DNA from: Enoplolaimus lenunculus | Lineage: Eukaryota; Nematoda; Enoplea; Enoplida; Thoracostomopsidae | Direction of reading: 5' to 3' | Length of the DNA: 64,000 nt | Assembly (NCBI GenBank): GCA_030248215.1 | Contig: JASANG010003081.1 | Location: forward strand, 1 to 64,000 | Shown: piece by piece, positions 33,282 through 43,859 of the stretch | Numbering within the stretch: position 1 is the stretch's first letter | Layout of the letters: the number at the start of each line of letters is the position of its first letter | Position numbers and translations under genes: made by a program | The notes under the pieces: generated by a model | What the model was told of the DNA's origin: nothing | The model's database searches: none | The model's input: only the letters and a program-made list of their open reading frames with translations

Positions 33282-36200
33282 ATGGCCACCACAGACAGAC
33301 AGTTTTTTACATCGTTAAACAGTTATATAAGATTAGTAAACCAGCATGAAGATGAGGTTGGACAAACGCAGGCATTGAGTTTATTGCCACCATCACTTAT
33401 TGCGGTACGTTGGTTTTATATAGCGTTAATATTAGCTTTGTAATGATTAAAACAGTCAACACAACCTCGATCCATATTTTAGAGATAATCCTGGACCGAA
33501 GCCAGCTAAAAGCTGCTTTTGAATGCTGAAACATATTAAGTGAATTAATTCGGAATTGTGTTCTCCTCTGTTAGTTAATTTATGTCGCTGCATAAAGTTT
33601 GCGCCGTCTTTTAATCAGCGATGAATAGAGCATGAACTTAAGCTTAGAGAACATGTGTTAAATTATATATGTATATGTTTTATTTATGTCCCAAGAGTCT
33701 GTTATTTAGCCTTGCACTACATATATACATACGCATTACGTAGTTTCAAAATGTTATACGTAATACGTGTTTTCATTTGTATATTTAACAGATTCACTGC
33801 AACTATTTAAATTTCGTCAGCAATAAAGGTGAACATGACGAAGATCAATGTGCTTACTCAAAAAACTTGTTTGATTTTGAGGCGCAAATATTGACGAATC
33901 TACTTAAGTGGTTCAAATTCGATTTTTTCAATTGGATGAACGCTCCTAAGTGTGATAGTTGCGGCAGTGAAACTGAGTCGACGGGTAGGGAAACGAATAA
34001 TTGGGTATCATTGAAATTCAATTATTTTTTATTGAACATGGTTTATTGAAGGCTTTTTGGTGCACTTCGGGACAGATTCATTAGTAAGTTAGGGGGTTAT
34101 ATATTTGTTTAAATTGCGTAAAAGTGCTAACCTAACATATATATACATACGTATATATATATGTAATATATAATATATAATATATATAAATATATACACA
34201 TATAATACAAAGGCGTTTGCGTAGCTGCAATGTTTCCTATGTTATAAAGCCGTTTTAAATCGTTTTCATTTAATTGTTTGCAGCCGAGTCGTTGCAACCT
34301 AGTTTCGAAGAAGCACTTCATGGAGCGTTTCGTGTTGAAAGTTATCGATGCAAGAATCTAGATTGCCAGGCGAGGGTTCGGTTTCCCCGATACAATAGCC
34401 CTGTAAAACTTTTGGAAACAAGGCAGGTGTGGTATTTACCGAACTTAAAGTGTACCTAATTTATGATGTAATTAAGTTGCAGTGTTATTAACCAAATGGG
34501 TACAATACTATATATTAACCAAATGGGTACAATACTATATATTCTGAGAGCTGTAGGATACACGATTCTAATTTAGTTAGAATTAATATTCAAGAGAAAC
34601 CCATATCCGTATCGTGTTCTGTATGCGGTGTCGCATCTTCACTGAATAACATTACCGCTTTTACCGAACCTACCAATATTACTGCGATGATGGACGAAGT
34701 GACTTCTAATAGAATGCTTTACGCTAACACTATCATATCTTATGAGTTCATTAAGGTCATCCGAATGTACCCTCCGTATTGCAATATCACTTCGAATATC
34801 ATTTTCGGTTATTCATCATTAAACGCTAAATTGGAAAATTATACTGTCTTCTTTCTTAAGGGGTTTCCCTTGGTTCAGCTCGAGGCATTTTTATACGTTA
34901 CATACTATTGTGCTGTCACTCACTGTACGGAGAACCCAGTGATATAGCCTTGATTTATTATTTTGGTTTGAAAACTGAGTTTACTTAACGCAAGTGATAT
35001 TTTTTGCACAATGATTTGCACAAGTTGAGTTACGCAATCAATCAATCATACCGTTTCAGAACCGGTAGATGTGGAGAATGGGCAAACTGTTTTTTGTTGT
35101 TCACGCGTGCACTTGGATTTGACTCAAGGCAAGATTTTTGTCTAGCGGCTGTGTTACCGAGAAGTTTTGAAAATAATCAGTAAATCCTCTGCTTTTGTGT
35201 TTAAAATACGCGGAACGCACAATCATAACACGGTAACAGTATTTGGTTTGCATGGTTTTTTGGCGCGTTTAATTCTAGACTTTAATTTGCACTCAGTTGA
35301 TGTTTTAATTTCAGGTATGTTCTTGATAAAACAGACCATGTTTGGGTAGAAGTGTTTTCTGTTGCACAGAATCGGTGGATACATCTTGATCCGTGCGAAG
35401 CTTCAATGGACAAACCATTCCTGTACGAAAAAGCAAGTTTTCCTTTTTGAAGAATCCCGCGAACACACAGAACTGTAATGCAATTTTCAAATCACGTGTC
35501 ACTATTAAGTGAAATATATAGATAAATCTCAATATTGAAAATTGCAATCTGATATGAACCCGATCATCAATTATACCACAAAAAAATGTTTTTAGGTATG
35601 TTAATATTTATATTTCAGGGTTGGGGGAAACGGTTAACTTATATCATAGCTTTTTCTCGTGATCATATTGCTGATGTAACATGGCGATATTCGAATGCTC
35701 ACAGTGCTACATTGTCAAGGCGTACACTATGCACCGAAAGCTTACTGCACAGTTGGATAGAAGGTAGTTAATTATTAATTGAAAATTGTGATAAGAATTT
35801 TTTAGTTGAGTTTAAGATTTTTGACATTGCACGTAAGTTTAAACTATAGTCGACCTAATCAGAAGAGAAAAAGTAAAAATGAATAAATTGTGAAATCTAT
35901 TTTAGTTAAATAACGATTAAAATGTAAAAAGTAGTAATACGTAGAGTCGATCTGAAACCGATTTGTAAACGTTAATATTATATTAAAAACTAATTATTTA
36001 TTTTAGAGCGTAACCGAGCATTACAATTGCAGCTGACGTCTCAACGACGAAAGGAATTATTGAAACGACATTTGTTTGAAATGTTTGAATCAGTGTTACC
36101 TCGTACAACACTAAAGGTGAGAGAATTTGTTGTGTAAGTCAGTTTGACAGTATCAAATAAAATTGCTGTGTTTTACTTTGTAAACATTGTTCTTTTGAGA

Positions 36201-38112
36201 TTTTAGTACGTTTTCGAATGACACCATGCGGCTTTTTGTATCCTGACTCTGATTTCCAATAAAAACCTACTAGATATTTACGGTTATGATCTTTAATATC
36301 ATAAAACTGCTACGTTTGTATGTTCAAGATGATATGGTAAACATTTAACCAAGCGAAAGAGCTTAAATTTTCCATACAATTTCAGTACTTTCGCGTGGCT
36401 CAAATAGTACTCCGAGTTTACAATATTGTAGATGTTCTATATCTGGTAAACATCCCGGTGCGGGAAAAATCACTTTGGTTTCGGTCTCCGGTTAATTAAA
36501 TTCCGGTCGTACCCTGTTTATCCGGTTCATATAGTAGCATTCATCATATGTGAGTAATTTCAAAACATCGTTGCGAATTTGAGGATGGAGAAGATCTTGG
36601 TCGCCGATCAGGTGACGAGAACTGGCGACGTGCTCGAGGAGAATTGGGATCGAATATAAAATCTGATTCGCATTCTTTTGTTTTCACTGTGCCTGATAAA
36701 GTATGATTTTGGTTTTACCTCAGGAGATCAAAAAGAGCAGCAATGTTTGGGGGAAAGTGTTTGAAAGTTTACTTTTGTTTGGGCAGGAAGATTACGAGAT
36801 CGATTTATTAATTTTAACAACACATTAACACGCTAAAAGCTGGTGAGAGCGCCTATGCATTCGGAAAAATGAAACTACTTAAAATTTAGAATCGACACCT
36901 TAAGCAATGACTGATGGTGTTTTGTATGTTCATCGGAGATTTAACAGAGGCAAGCAGCATTTTTTACTTGACTGATGAAAAAGTGCTTCAAGGAAGCGAA
37001 AATGTCATAAATATTGATATGATTAATGTGTTTCGTAAAAATACAAGCTCTTAAAACCCAGTAATACTTATTTTAATAGGAAATGTGACTGTTATGTGTA
37101 ATTGTTTTAGGACGTGCGAAGGCTGATAGTTGAATATTCTGCAAGCCGCAACATATATCGGCAAACTGTAAGTAACATTCCATTTTCGACCGCAACATCG
37201 CGCGATCCTTTAGTTCAATCCAACACATCAACAGCGACAATATCTAACTGGAAAGCTGCAGTATTTGAAGCTACGAATATTGCTCGAAAAGAAGAAATGG
37301 ACTGGAAAATGGCGTATCTTTCTCGGGAAGAAGGGTCACCGTCAGCAGCACCAGGATTAATTTCGTGGAAGTTCAGCACTGGCAGCGCATCGCAGAAGAT
37401 TGGACGATGTTCTATTAGGTGTCCATTTACGTGTTTTGAAACCGGAGCTGTGACATTAACTGTCTGTTCTGGCAACCGCTGCGAGAATATTACAGGTGAG
37501 GAATGTAAGCGAATGTATCTTCGTTTATATATGGTCGTTTGTAGTAGGTTTTCTTGTCATCCTGAATGCAGTAATAAGTTCGGTTTACATATTGGGTAAA
37601 ATGAGGGAGTTTTTTAGTAACTTTTATTGCGTACTTGAAAGAGTCTAGACTGTATGTCCTTAGCTGAATTTATAACACTTCTTGTTCTTGATCAGCCAAT
37701 TTGTTTTTGCAAACTAAATTTTCCGAAACGTATTTGGCCTTGTTGAAACCCGAACCCAATTTTGAATTATCTATTTTAGCAGAAACCAACTTTGATTACC
37801 TTCCTGGAACAGTTTATTTTTTGTAAATACATCATGCAAAAGATAGTGTTTAATAACGTCATTGCTGTTGAAATAATTATTTGTTCAGAAAGCGTGAGCG
37901 GTAATAAAGATGAGCTCGAGCACATACCAGCAGTTTCTGTTGATCATATCGTTGAAGGGACTTCTGAGTTCATTTTGAATGCTCGACTTAGTGGCGGAAC
38001 TGGTACCAACGGATGGCAACATGCGCAGCTGTTTCGAAGCGCGTTAAAATCTACATTTAGCAATGATGAAGACTTTGTGTTTTGTGTTGACATAGAACTG
38101 GCTCCTGAATAA
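33282..38112 (+). CDS. NGLY1: Cytosolic peptide:N-glycanase (NGLY1 / PNG-1)
   Basis: Ten exons: 33282-33404, 33792-33984, 34284-34422, 35060-35128, 35315-35432, 35619-35763, 36007-36116, 36584-36700, 37111-37495 and 37889-38112; 1623 nt, 540 aa plus stop, phases consistent. It removes N-glycans from misfolded glycoproteins exported from the ER. The transglutaminase-like core has Cys156 (GRCGEW), His183 (TDHVW) and Asp200 (HLDPCE), spaced 27 and 17 residues as in yeast Png1. Zinc ligands lie in PKCDSCG and [24 protein letters not shown] motif follows (exon 8), then the PAW sugar-binding domain (exons 9-10: [38 protein letters not shown]). Introns 3, 4 and 5 have GC donors. No PUB (vertebrate) or thioredoxin (C. 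elegans) domain was found upstream. The first ATG directly follows an AG, so it is a splice or trans-splice acceptor, and the N-terminus is less certain than the rest. Confidence 0.93.
34136..34205 (+). repeat. TA-rich microsatellite
   Basis: 'atatatatacatacgtatat' followed by 'taatatataatatataata', in NGLY1 intron 2. Confidence 0.75.
34423..35059 (+). other. NGLY1 intron 3, GC-AG type
   Basis: Donor AG|GCAGGT, acceptor tttcag|A. Only this junction gives ...[12 protein letters not shown]; the nearby GTGTGG donor four bases downstream would put a stop into the next exon. The intron contains an open frame at 34687-34947 with no recognisable homology. Confidence 0.85.
34487..34540 (+). repeat. 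Perfect 27-bp tandem duplication
   Basis: Two identical units beginning attaaccaaatgggtacaat at 34487 and 34514, in NGLY1 intron 3. Confidence 0.85.
35129..35314 (+). other. NGLY1 intron 4, GC-AG type
   Basis: Donor AG|GCAAGA, acceptor tttcag|G. It joins [14 protein letters not shown], matching EARYVWDYTDHVW in the human protein. The next GT downstream (gtctag) is out of phase. Confidence 0.88.
35433..35618 (+). other. NGLY1 intron 5, GC-AG type
   Basis: Donor AAA|GCAAGT, acceptor tttcag|GGT. It joins [13 protein letters not shown], matching LLYEIGWGKKLSY. A GT four bases further on is out of phase. Confidence 0.88.
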
Positions 38113-38960
38113 GTATGGTATTGTCCTCTATATCCTCACCACGATTCGCGACTAAATATCTTTGCTAGAAGACTTAATAATACTCTTTTTAAATGCCATT
38201 AATGTCATATATTTATTGAATATAACTGCAGCAATACTTTGTTGCGGCGTTGATGGACGCACGAACCAGAACTTTTACGGTTTTGTGGCAAATTATGAAT
38301 AATAAGATTAAAAATGAACAAAAGTTACGCATTGGAAATTTTGGTAAAGCTCAGCTTCTTTTCATAACATGTGTTTCACCTGCACATTTCTTATATTTCA
38401 ATTTAAAGTATTCGACGCACGTCTTTGCAGAAGTTGAAAACTGGTAAATCAAAACGCAAAACTGTTGACAAACACCATATTTTATTTGGAGTTATAGTCA
38501 ATTCGCAGTAATTCGGTGGTACAATGTATTTGCAATTCCTGTTACTGTTCCGGTAAAAAATAATTCCTGTTCCAACTTTCTGTGAAACGTAATTCTTGTT
38601 GAAGCCTGTTAACCAGCAACGGCTTCAACAGCAAGTGAAACTTCTTGATATTGTTGTAGAGAACCATTAAAAAATTTGATGTATACAATTAAGGGTTTGC
38701 ATATTATCAATAAAACAATGCTTGATACACTCGTGGAATGGCATACTTAATGTTTATCTTGGGTAGTATTGTATTGTACATTTCTTGGTCTGTACCCTTT
38801 TTAAAGTATAGGATTATAATTCTTGCGTTTTATTGTAATTGACGTTGAAGTCAAGAGGAGCTAATATGTCCGCATTATTTGACATCACTGTGTGGAGTAA
38901 TATAAGTTAAACGCAGTGAAAGTAAGTAGCTGGTAATTTAAAGATACTTACTGAGAATTT

Positions 38961-39117
38961 GAACCTTTTCTTGTATGAATTTTTTCAATTCCAAATTAGA
39001 TGTAATGTCCGTTTAAAATTCGATGACCACTCTCACAGGAGGGAGGCGTTCATAAGTATCGCTGGAGTTTGACGCTTGAGCGCAAGGAGGCTTTCACGTC
39101 ATATGGAGATTTTGCAC
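38961..39117 (-). mobile_element. tRNA-derived SINE, copy on minus strand
   Basis: The complement aligns with 43689-43859 over its length: 'gtgcaaaatctcca', 'cgtcaa.ctcc', 'gaacgcctccc', 'gtgagagtgg', 'atcgaat' and 'acattacatct'. Two copies in opposite orientation identify a dispersed family. Confidence 0.65.
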
Positions 39118-40486
39118 AGCGCATAAGTAAGAATTAAACTCTGCTCACAGTGTCTATGCTCGTTTATTTGTAATTAATTGCTCATAGTATACTCTATGAG
39201 TGAAATTGTTTAAGCATCAAGAGTAGTATAGAGACATACACACGGTAGATTGTGGAATCTTGGAGCCCGTGTTATTGCATGTGACAATTAGCTGTTTTAG
39301 GCTTTGTATCAGGGTCATTAGCGGGTAGTACGTTTTGATCAGGATGAAATTGCTTGATCGGAGCCGGATTTGGATTTTCCCAGGATATTAACCAGATGTA
39401 TATACCAATAAAGCGCCGTTGAACATAATTGAGGAACGCAAAAATATGTTTACTGAATTTAACAATTATTTGTTTGGCAATTTTTATATGTATCTTGGTG
39501 AGTTAAAAGCTAATAACAGCTTACAGCTTTACTTATCCGGAAAGATAATCGCAACAGTAAATCAGGTTTGTTTTTTGGAAAAATTGAATCGACCGGGAAA
39601 AACGGAAAAATTGAAAATCAAGTATATATTAATGCTTTCGCAAGCCCAAAAACGTTGAATGATTTGCCTTTTGAAAAATGACATTAGAAAAATTAAATTA
39701 CTATTTTATTAAGTATCAGCATTTGGGAACGCGTGCTGATGAACTTGCTGCAGCTGCACACACTACAGAGCTGTCATATACCTAAAAAGGTGCATGCGCT
39801 AGCTAAGGTGGGCAAAACTGCGGGGTTGAGTGCGGCAAACGAATCTCTGCAATCAGGATTTGTTGTTTTATTGATAAATGAAAAATGAAATTAAATCGCT
39901 TCCGAACTATACACTGCGTATATCTGCAATAACAGTTGTACCAAAGACAAACAGAAAAATCTCAAATATGTATAGCAATCACTTTAAGATTAAAGAAATA
40001 TATAGTTGCAGGGATGCAACTGGAATCCCGGTTTGATTACGAAACCATTTGTGTAGCATACTTTTTAGCGCTGTAGGGCTGCTGGCGTGATAAGAGACAA
40101 CTCTGCTTTCCCTGTGTCCGCCCTTGAGGAGCTAGGTAACGTGTCGTTGAATTTGGAACCTGTAAACATGTATTTCCCTGGTCGTTCTGGAAGTTTAAGA
40201 GAAGCATGTAGGTTTATACCGGATACGGATACTGATTTTTATCCGGAATGAATCCGGAACCGGACCAGAATCAAATGACTTTTATTAGGTATCAACATTT
40301 GATAACGCATGACGAAGAGCGTACTCTACGCACTACATAGCTGTCATATACCTACCTCAGTGAAACGATTTAAAAAGTTCTTATTTGGGCTTATCAGTTA
40401 AGCTAATATGCAAATTAGCTTACTATTTAATTATTGATCTTGAAGGTTTAACAACGCTTTATTCCGGTTGCTCCCATCGATAAATC

Positions 40487-40628
40487 GGCCAATGTTACTT
40501 TAAGGGGCGTAACAATAGATTAAGCGTATTCCTAAGAATAAGCATAAGCAAAAATATAAACCACAATGTAAAACTACTCTTTTATAGAACCACCAGAAAC
40601 CTGGACGCCCCTTAAAGCAACATGGGCC
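40487..40628. mobile_element. hAT-like MITE, 142 bp (GGCCAATGT family)
   Basis: Inverted ends GGCCAATGTTACTTTAAGGG and, reverse-complemented, GGCCCATGTTGCTTTAAGGG. Flanked by a perfect 8-bp duplication GATAAATC (40479-40486 and 40629-40636). Interior 'gcgtattcctaag' recalls the 22114-22307 element. Confidence 0.88.
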
Positions 40629-40714
40629 GATAAATCCTTCAGTAACCCCAAATAATCAGTGAAATAATTTAAAAAAATCCTAATTGAGTGAAGCGTTTTA
40701 TGTTTTGTACTCTG

Positions 40715-41070
40715 GGGTCGAAAGGTGGATGTCTGTCCGAAAAGACACTCAAGAAAGCCAATTACCTGGGGTGTTGACCTCGCATTGGAGTTTTCAAATT
40801 TTAAGCCGTTTATTAGTTACAGCCTAATTTGCCTAATTAATTAAGCCTAAATTAGGACTTTCTACATTATTTCACTAATTATTACAGTTAGAAGCAATCT
40901 AATTTCAGCATTAAAGAATTTTTGGGTACGAGAAAGCTGCATAGACTGTTTACAAACCTCCAAAACCGCTGATTGACTAGTTAACTAATAGATAATTTGC
41001 ATATTAGCAGTTTATAAGCCTAAATTAGGAATTTTTACAATATTTCTCTAATTATTCAGGTATTTGGGAA
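40715..41070 (+). repeat. Second copy of the leader plus ~172-bp array (about two units)
   Basis: Shares 'ggggtcgaaaggtggatgtc', then units with 'aaattaggactttctac', 'aagcaatctaatttcagcat' and 'acaaacctccaaaacc' with 3683-4560. Confidence 0.7.
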
Positions 41071-41254
41071 AATTCACATTTTTTTAGCTCGTGCTGGATT
41101 ACTTTGAAATACATAAGTATCTCATTAACGTTGCTTTTAGTTCCGTTACGCGACAGTGCATAAGTGTGAAATTCCTTACTTATCATAAACCATTAAACCC
41201 GATTTCCGAAATAACATCGAAATTTTGAAATTTGAATTCAATGCTAATTAGTAT

Positions 41255-41446
41255 TGGGCATCGGATATTTTTTCATATCCGGAAATCCGGCAATTGTTGC
41301 CGGATATTTATCCACATATCCGTAATTAAATTATCTATTTAGACTATCCGACACTCGACTTTGCATTTTTTGGGTTTCCGAGCCGCAATTTTCGTTTCTT
41401 AAACACTTGTTTTAAATAGCTGTTCTTAAGGAAGTACCTTGACCCC
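41255..41446 (+). repeat. One end of a CCGGATATCC-family hAT-like element
   Basis: From 'tagtattgggcatcggatat' to 'cgtttcttaaacacttg' and 'aaggaagtacctt', same order as 9131-9305. Directly abuts the next element at 41447. Confidence 0.6.
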
Positions 41447-42031
41447 CAGGGTTCAACCAGAATTCCTGTTCAGGCCGGAATTCCTGCAAAAATTCAATTC
41501 CTGTTTGTGGATTGAAAGATGCAGGAACCGGAATTTTTACTGTTATGTGGCAAATTATTAATACGTAATTATTTATACACTGGAAAATTTGTCTTTAAAA
41601 ATTGTTATTTCGAAAAGAGTGTTTTTGCAATTAGTTCCGTTTTGTCAATAAACTGTTGGATTAAAAATCTGATGTGTTTTCGCTACAGTAGGGTTCCAAC
41701 AGGAACTAAGTTTTGCCGGAACAGGAACACGAATTGAATTTCTTTGCAGGAACCAGTGCAGGAACAGGAACCGGAATTTAAAATAATTTTCATTACCGAG
41801 TTACTGTTGAACTTTTTAGAAATCCTGGCAAAAACGGTTTAAACAAATTTTTAACAATGTTGAAGTAATAGGAAAAACACTCATGTAGAAATAACATTTT
41901 TCTAAAGACAAAGTTTCCAATATTTAAATGATCCGGCATAATATGCAATAAAACTGTAAAAGTTCCGGTTCCTGCATCTTTGAATGCAGGAACAGGAAGT
42001 GAATTTTTACAGGAATTCCGGTTGAACCCTG
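41447..42031. mobile_element. hAT-like non-autonomous element, 585 bp (GGAATTCCTG family)
   Basis: Inverted ends CAGGGTTCAACCAGAATTCC and, reverse-complemented, CAGGGTTCAACCGGAATTCC. 'ttcctgttc', 'aattcctg' and 'ggaaccgg' words recur near the ends and in the middle (about 41690-41780). The frame at 41519-41737 is inside and unlike any transposase. No matching 8-bp flanks, perhaps because of later change at the border with the 41255-41446 repeat. Confidence 0.7.
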
Positions 42032-42563
42032 ATATACAGTAAATGGTTTGGGCCCACCCAGATAATTGCCTAGTGTAAACTTTTAATTACGCAAGTATTG
42101 AATTTAACACTTTGCTAATTAATTACCTTTACACGAAACAAACTGCCAGCTAATAAGCACACGCACTAATACATGATCCAAGAATCCGCAATCCGTTGTG
42201 TCTATAATATCCGTAATATACTACTCTCATGGAAGTGGAGGTGAGAAAGTTTGCTAGAAACTGCTATCAAGCAAAGTTGATCAGTTAAATTAATGTTCAA
42301 ATGCCTTAATAATCAAATTTTGAATTTTAAGCTTCTTTTGAGGCGGGTTTTCTATGCTGCTCTGTTTTCAAGATCTTTTTAACATCTGAAAAACCCACAT
42401 TCAATTCATTAAGAATTGATTAGAACCTCGACTAAGGTTTTTTGGAAATGCGGTGAACCAATAGTAAAACTATACTGTATTTTACTGTATAGTATATCAT
42501 TTAATCACTTTGTTTCAACTAATTCCGTTTGCGGATTGTGTATATATGGCTTACAAAATGTGT

Positions 42564-42785
42564 TTATACATTGCTAGTCGAATGAGTGGCTTGAAGTTCG
42601 GAATTTTTAGCTGCAATCTTGTGCTCTTGTCGTTTCTGCTCGTGACGTGGACGAATTGCAATGCGATATCCGTTGCCAGTTGAAATAACAGTGAATCCGT
42701 TCACCAAACAAGGATAATTTGGATTTATTGTGTATTGCATCGCTGTTAAGATTAGGATGATGAATAGTAGTGTGTTGCGCATCAT
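42564..42785 (-). CDS. Possible small secreted peptide (hypothetical)
   Basis: 73-codon open frame starting MM. The first ~20 residues (MRNTLLFIILILTAMQYTIN) look like a signal peptide: Arg/Asn, then a long hydrophobic core. The rest is short, with one Cys and a basic segment (RPRHEQKRQEHK). An AT-rich TATA-like 'aatataatata' lies about 50 bp upstream on the same strand. No homology recognised, no splice sites or poly(A) signal established, and the frame is short enough to be chance. Confidence 0.28.
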   Translation of the reverse strand: MMRNTLLFIILILTAMQYTINPNYPCLVNGFTVISTGNGYRIAIRPRHEQKRQEHKIAAKNSELQATHSTSNV

Positions 42786-43688
42786 GGCTAATATATACGC
42801 TGTTACAATGTAGAACTAGCTGTAGTGTTATATTATATTTTACTCTGAACAGAAGTTGTATCAAATTATTGTAAAAGCAAATATAGTCAAGCTCAGCAGC
42901 CGCGACCGCATAAGAGATATTTGTTACGACGGATTATCCGGCCTTGATATATATTTGATATCTGATATTCAGTTACGGTTACAAATTTGGCAAAAACGAC
43001 TACACGGCTTTGGTTTTTTTAATCCAGCTTAAAGTTACCTAATGCCGCCGGCATTTAGTTGAATGCCTATTTTAGGCTCTTGCACGCTTCCCTTCACAGG
43101 ATTTACGTCAGACTAGGTCAGGGAGGGTCTGGATACTAAATTATCGGATACTGAATTCTTTGCCCAAAATGAATATTGCCTGGATATGGCATGTAAATTT
43201 GTACATTGTCGGTCTAGTCGCATAAAACAAAGTATTTGTTTACACATTTAAACGTGCAGCATGAAAGACTGAAACTACTTGGCTTTCTTAGAAATGCCAT
43301 TGCTGCAAAATTGTTAGTATACATTTTCAAAAAGCTGGTTAATGATATTCGAGACGGCATCCGTAAGTATTCGCTATCCGACGTATGTCTTTGTATGTCT
43401 GATATTAAACTGGAGCCGGATATGTTTTGGAAAGGCTTACTTAAGTATAAGCCGTATTTTTAAATGTGGGGGAAGTGCACAAGAGCCCTGTTTTATAACG
43501 AATGAGTTGCAGTGAGAGCTTTCCTGTGTAGCTCCGCTACAGAATCCAGTTTATACATCCGGTTGTACGATTTTCAAAGACTAACTGGAAAAGTGTTACA
43601 ACGTACCGTTGAGCAACTAAAAACAATAATGTACGAGCAATATACACACGCTGTGACCTGTGTTTAACATTTATAACATAGATGCACG

Positions 43689-43859
43689 GTGCAAAATCTC
43701 CACAAGGCGTGAGGGTGAGAGCCTACTCGGGCTCGAGCGTCAAGCTCCTATAGCTCAATGGTCATCGTAAACGCCTCCCACCCATGAGAGTGGGGATCGA
43801 ATCTTACCTTGAAATTACATCTCATATGAAATTGAAAATATTCATGTGAGAAAGGGTTA
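43689..43859 (+). mobile_element. tRNA-derived SINE
   Basis: Contains an A-box-like 'tagctcaatggtcatcg' (about 43750) and a B-box-like 'ggggatcgaatc' (about 43793), about 43 bp apart as in tRNA genes, but no tRNA cloverleaf with a proper acceptor stem. The tail 'gaaattacatctcatatgaa' is shared with the copy at 38961-39117. Confidence 0.65.

Noticed and set aside
34687-34947. Gene inside NGLY1 intron 3
   Set aside because: No homology; it begins in the middle of an AT-rich intron without promoter or splice support.
43735-43810. Functional tRNA gene
   Set aside because: A- and B-box-like motifs are present, but no acceptor stem or proper cloverleaf, and the sequence recurs as a dispersed SINE.
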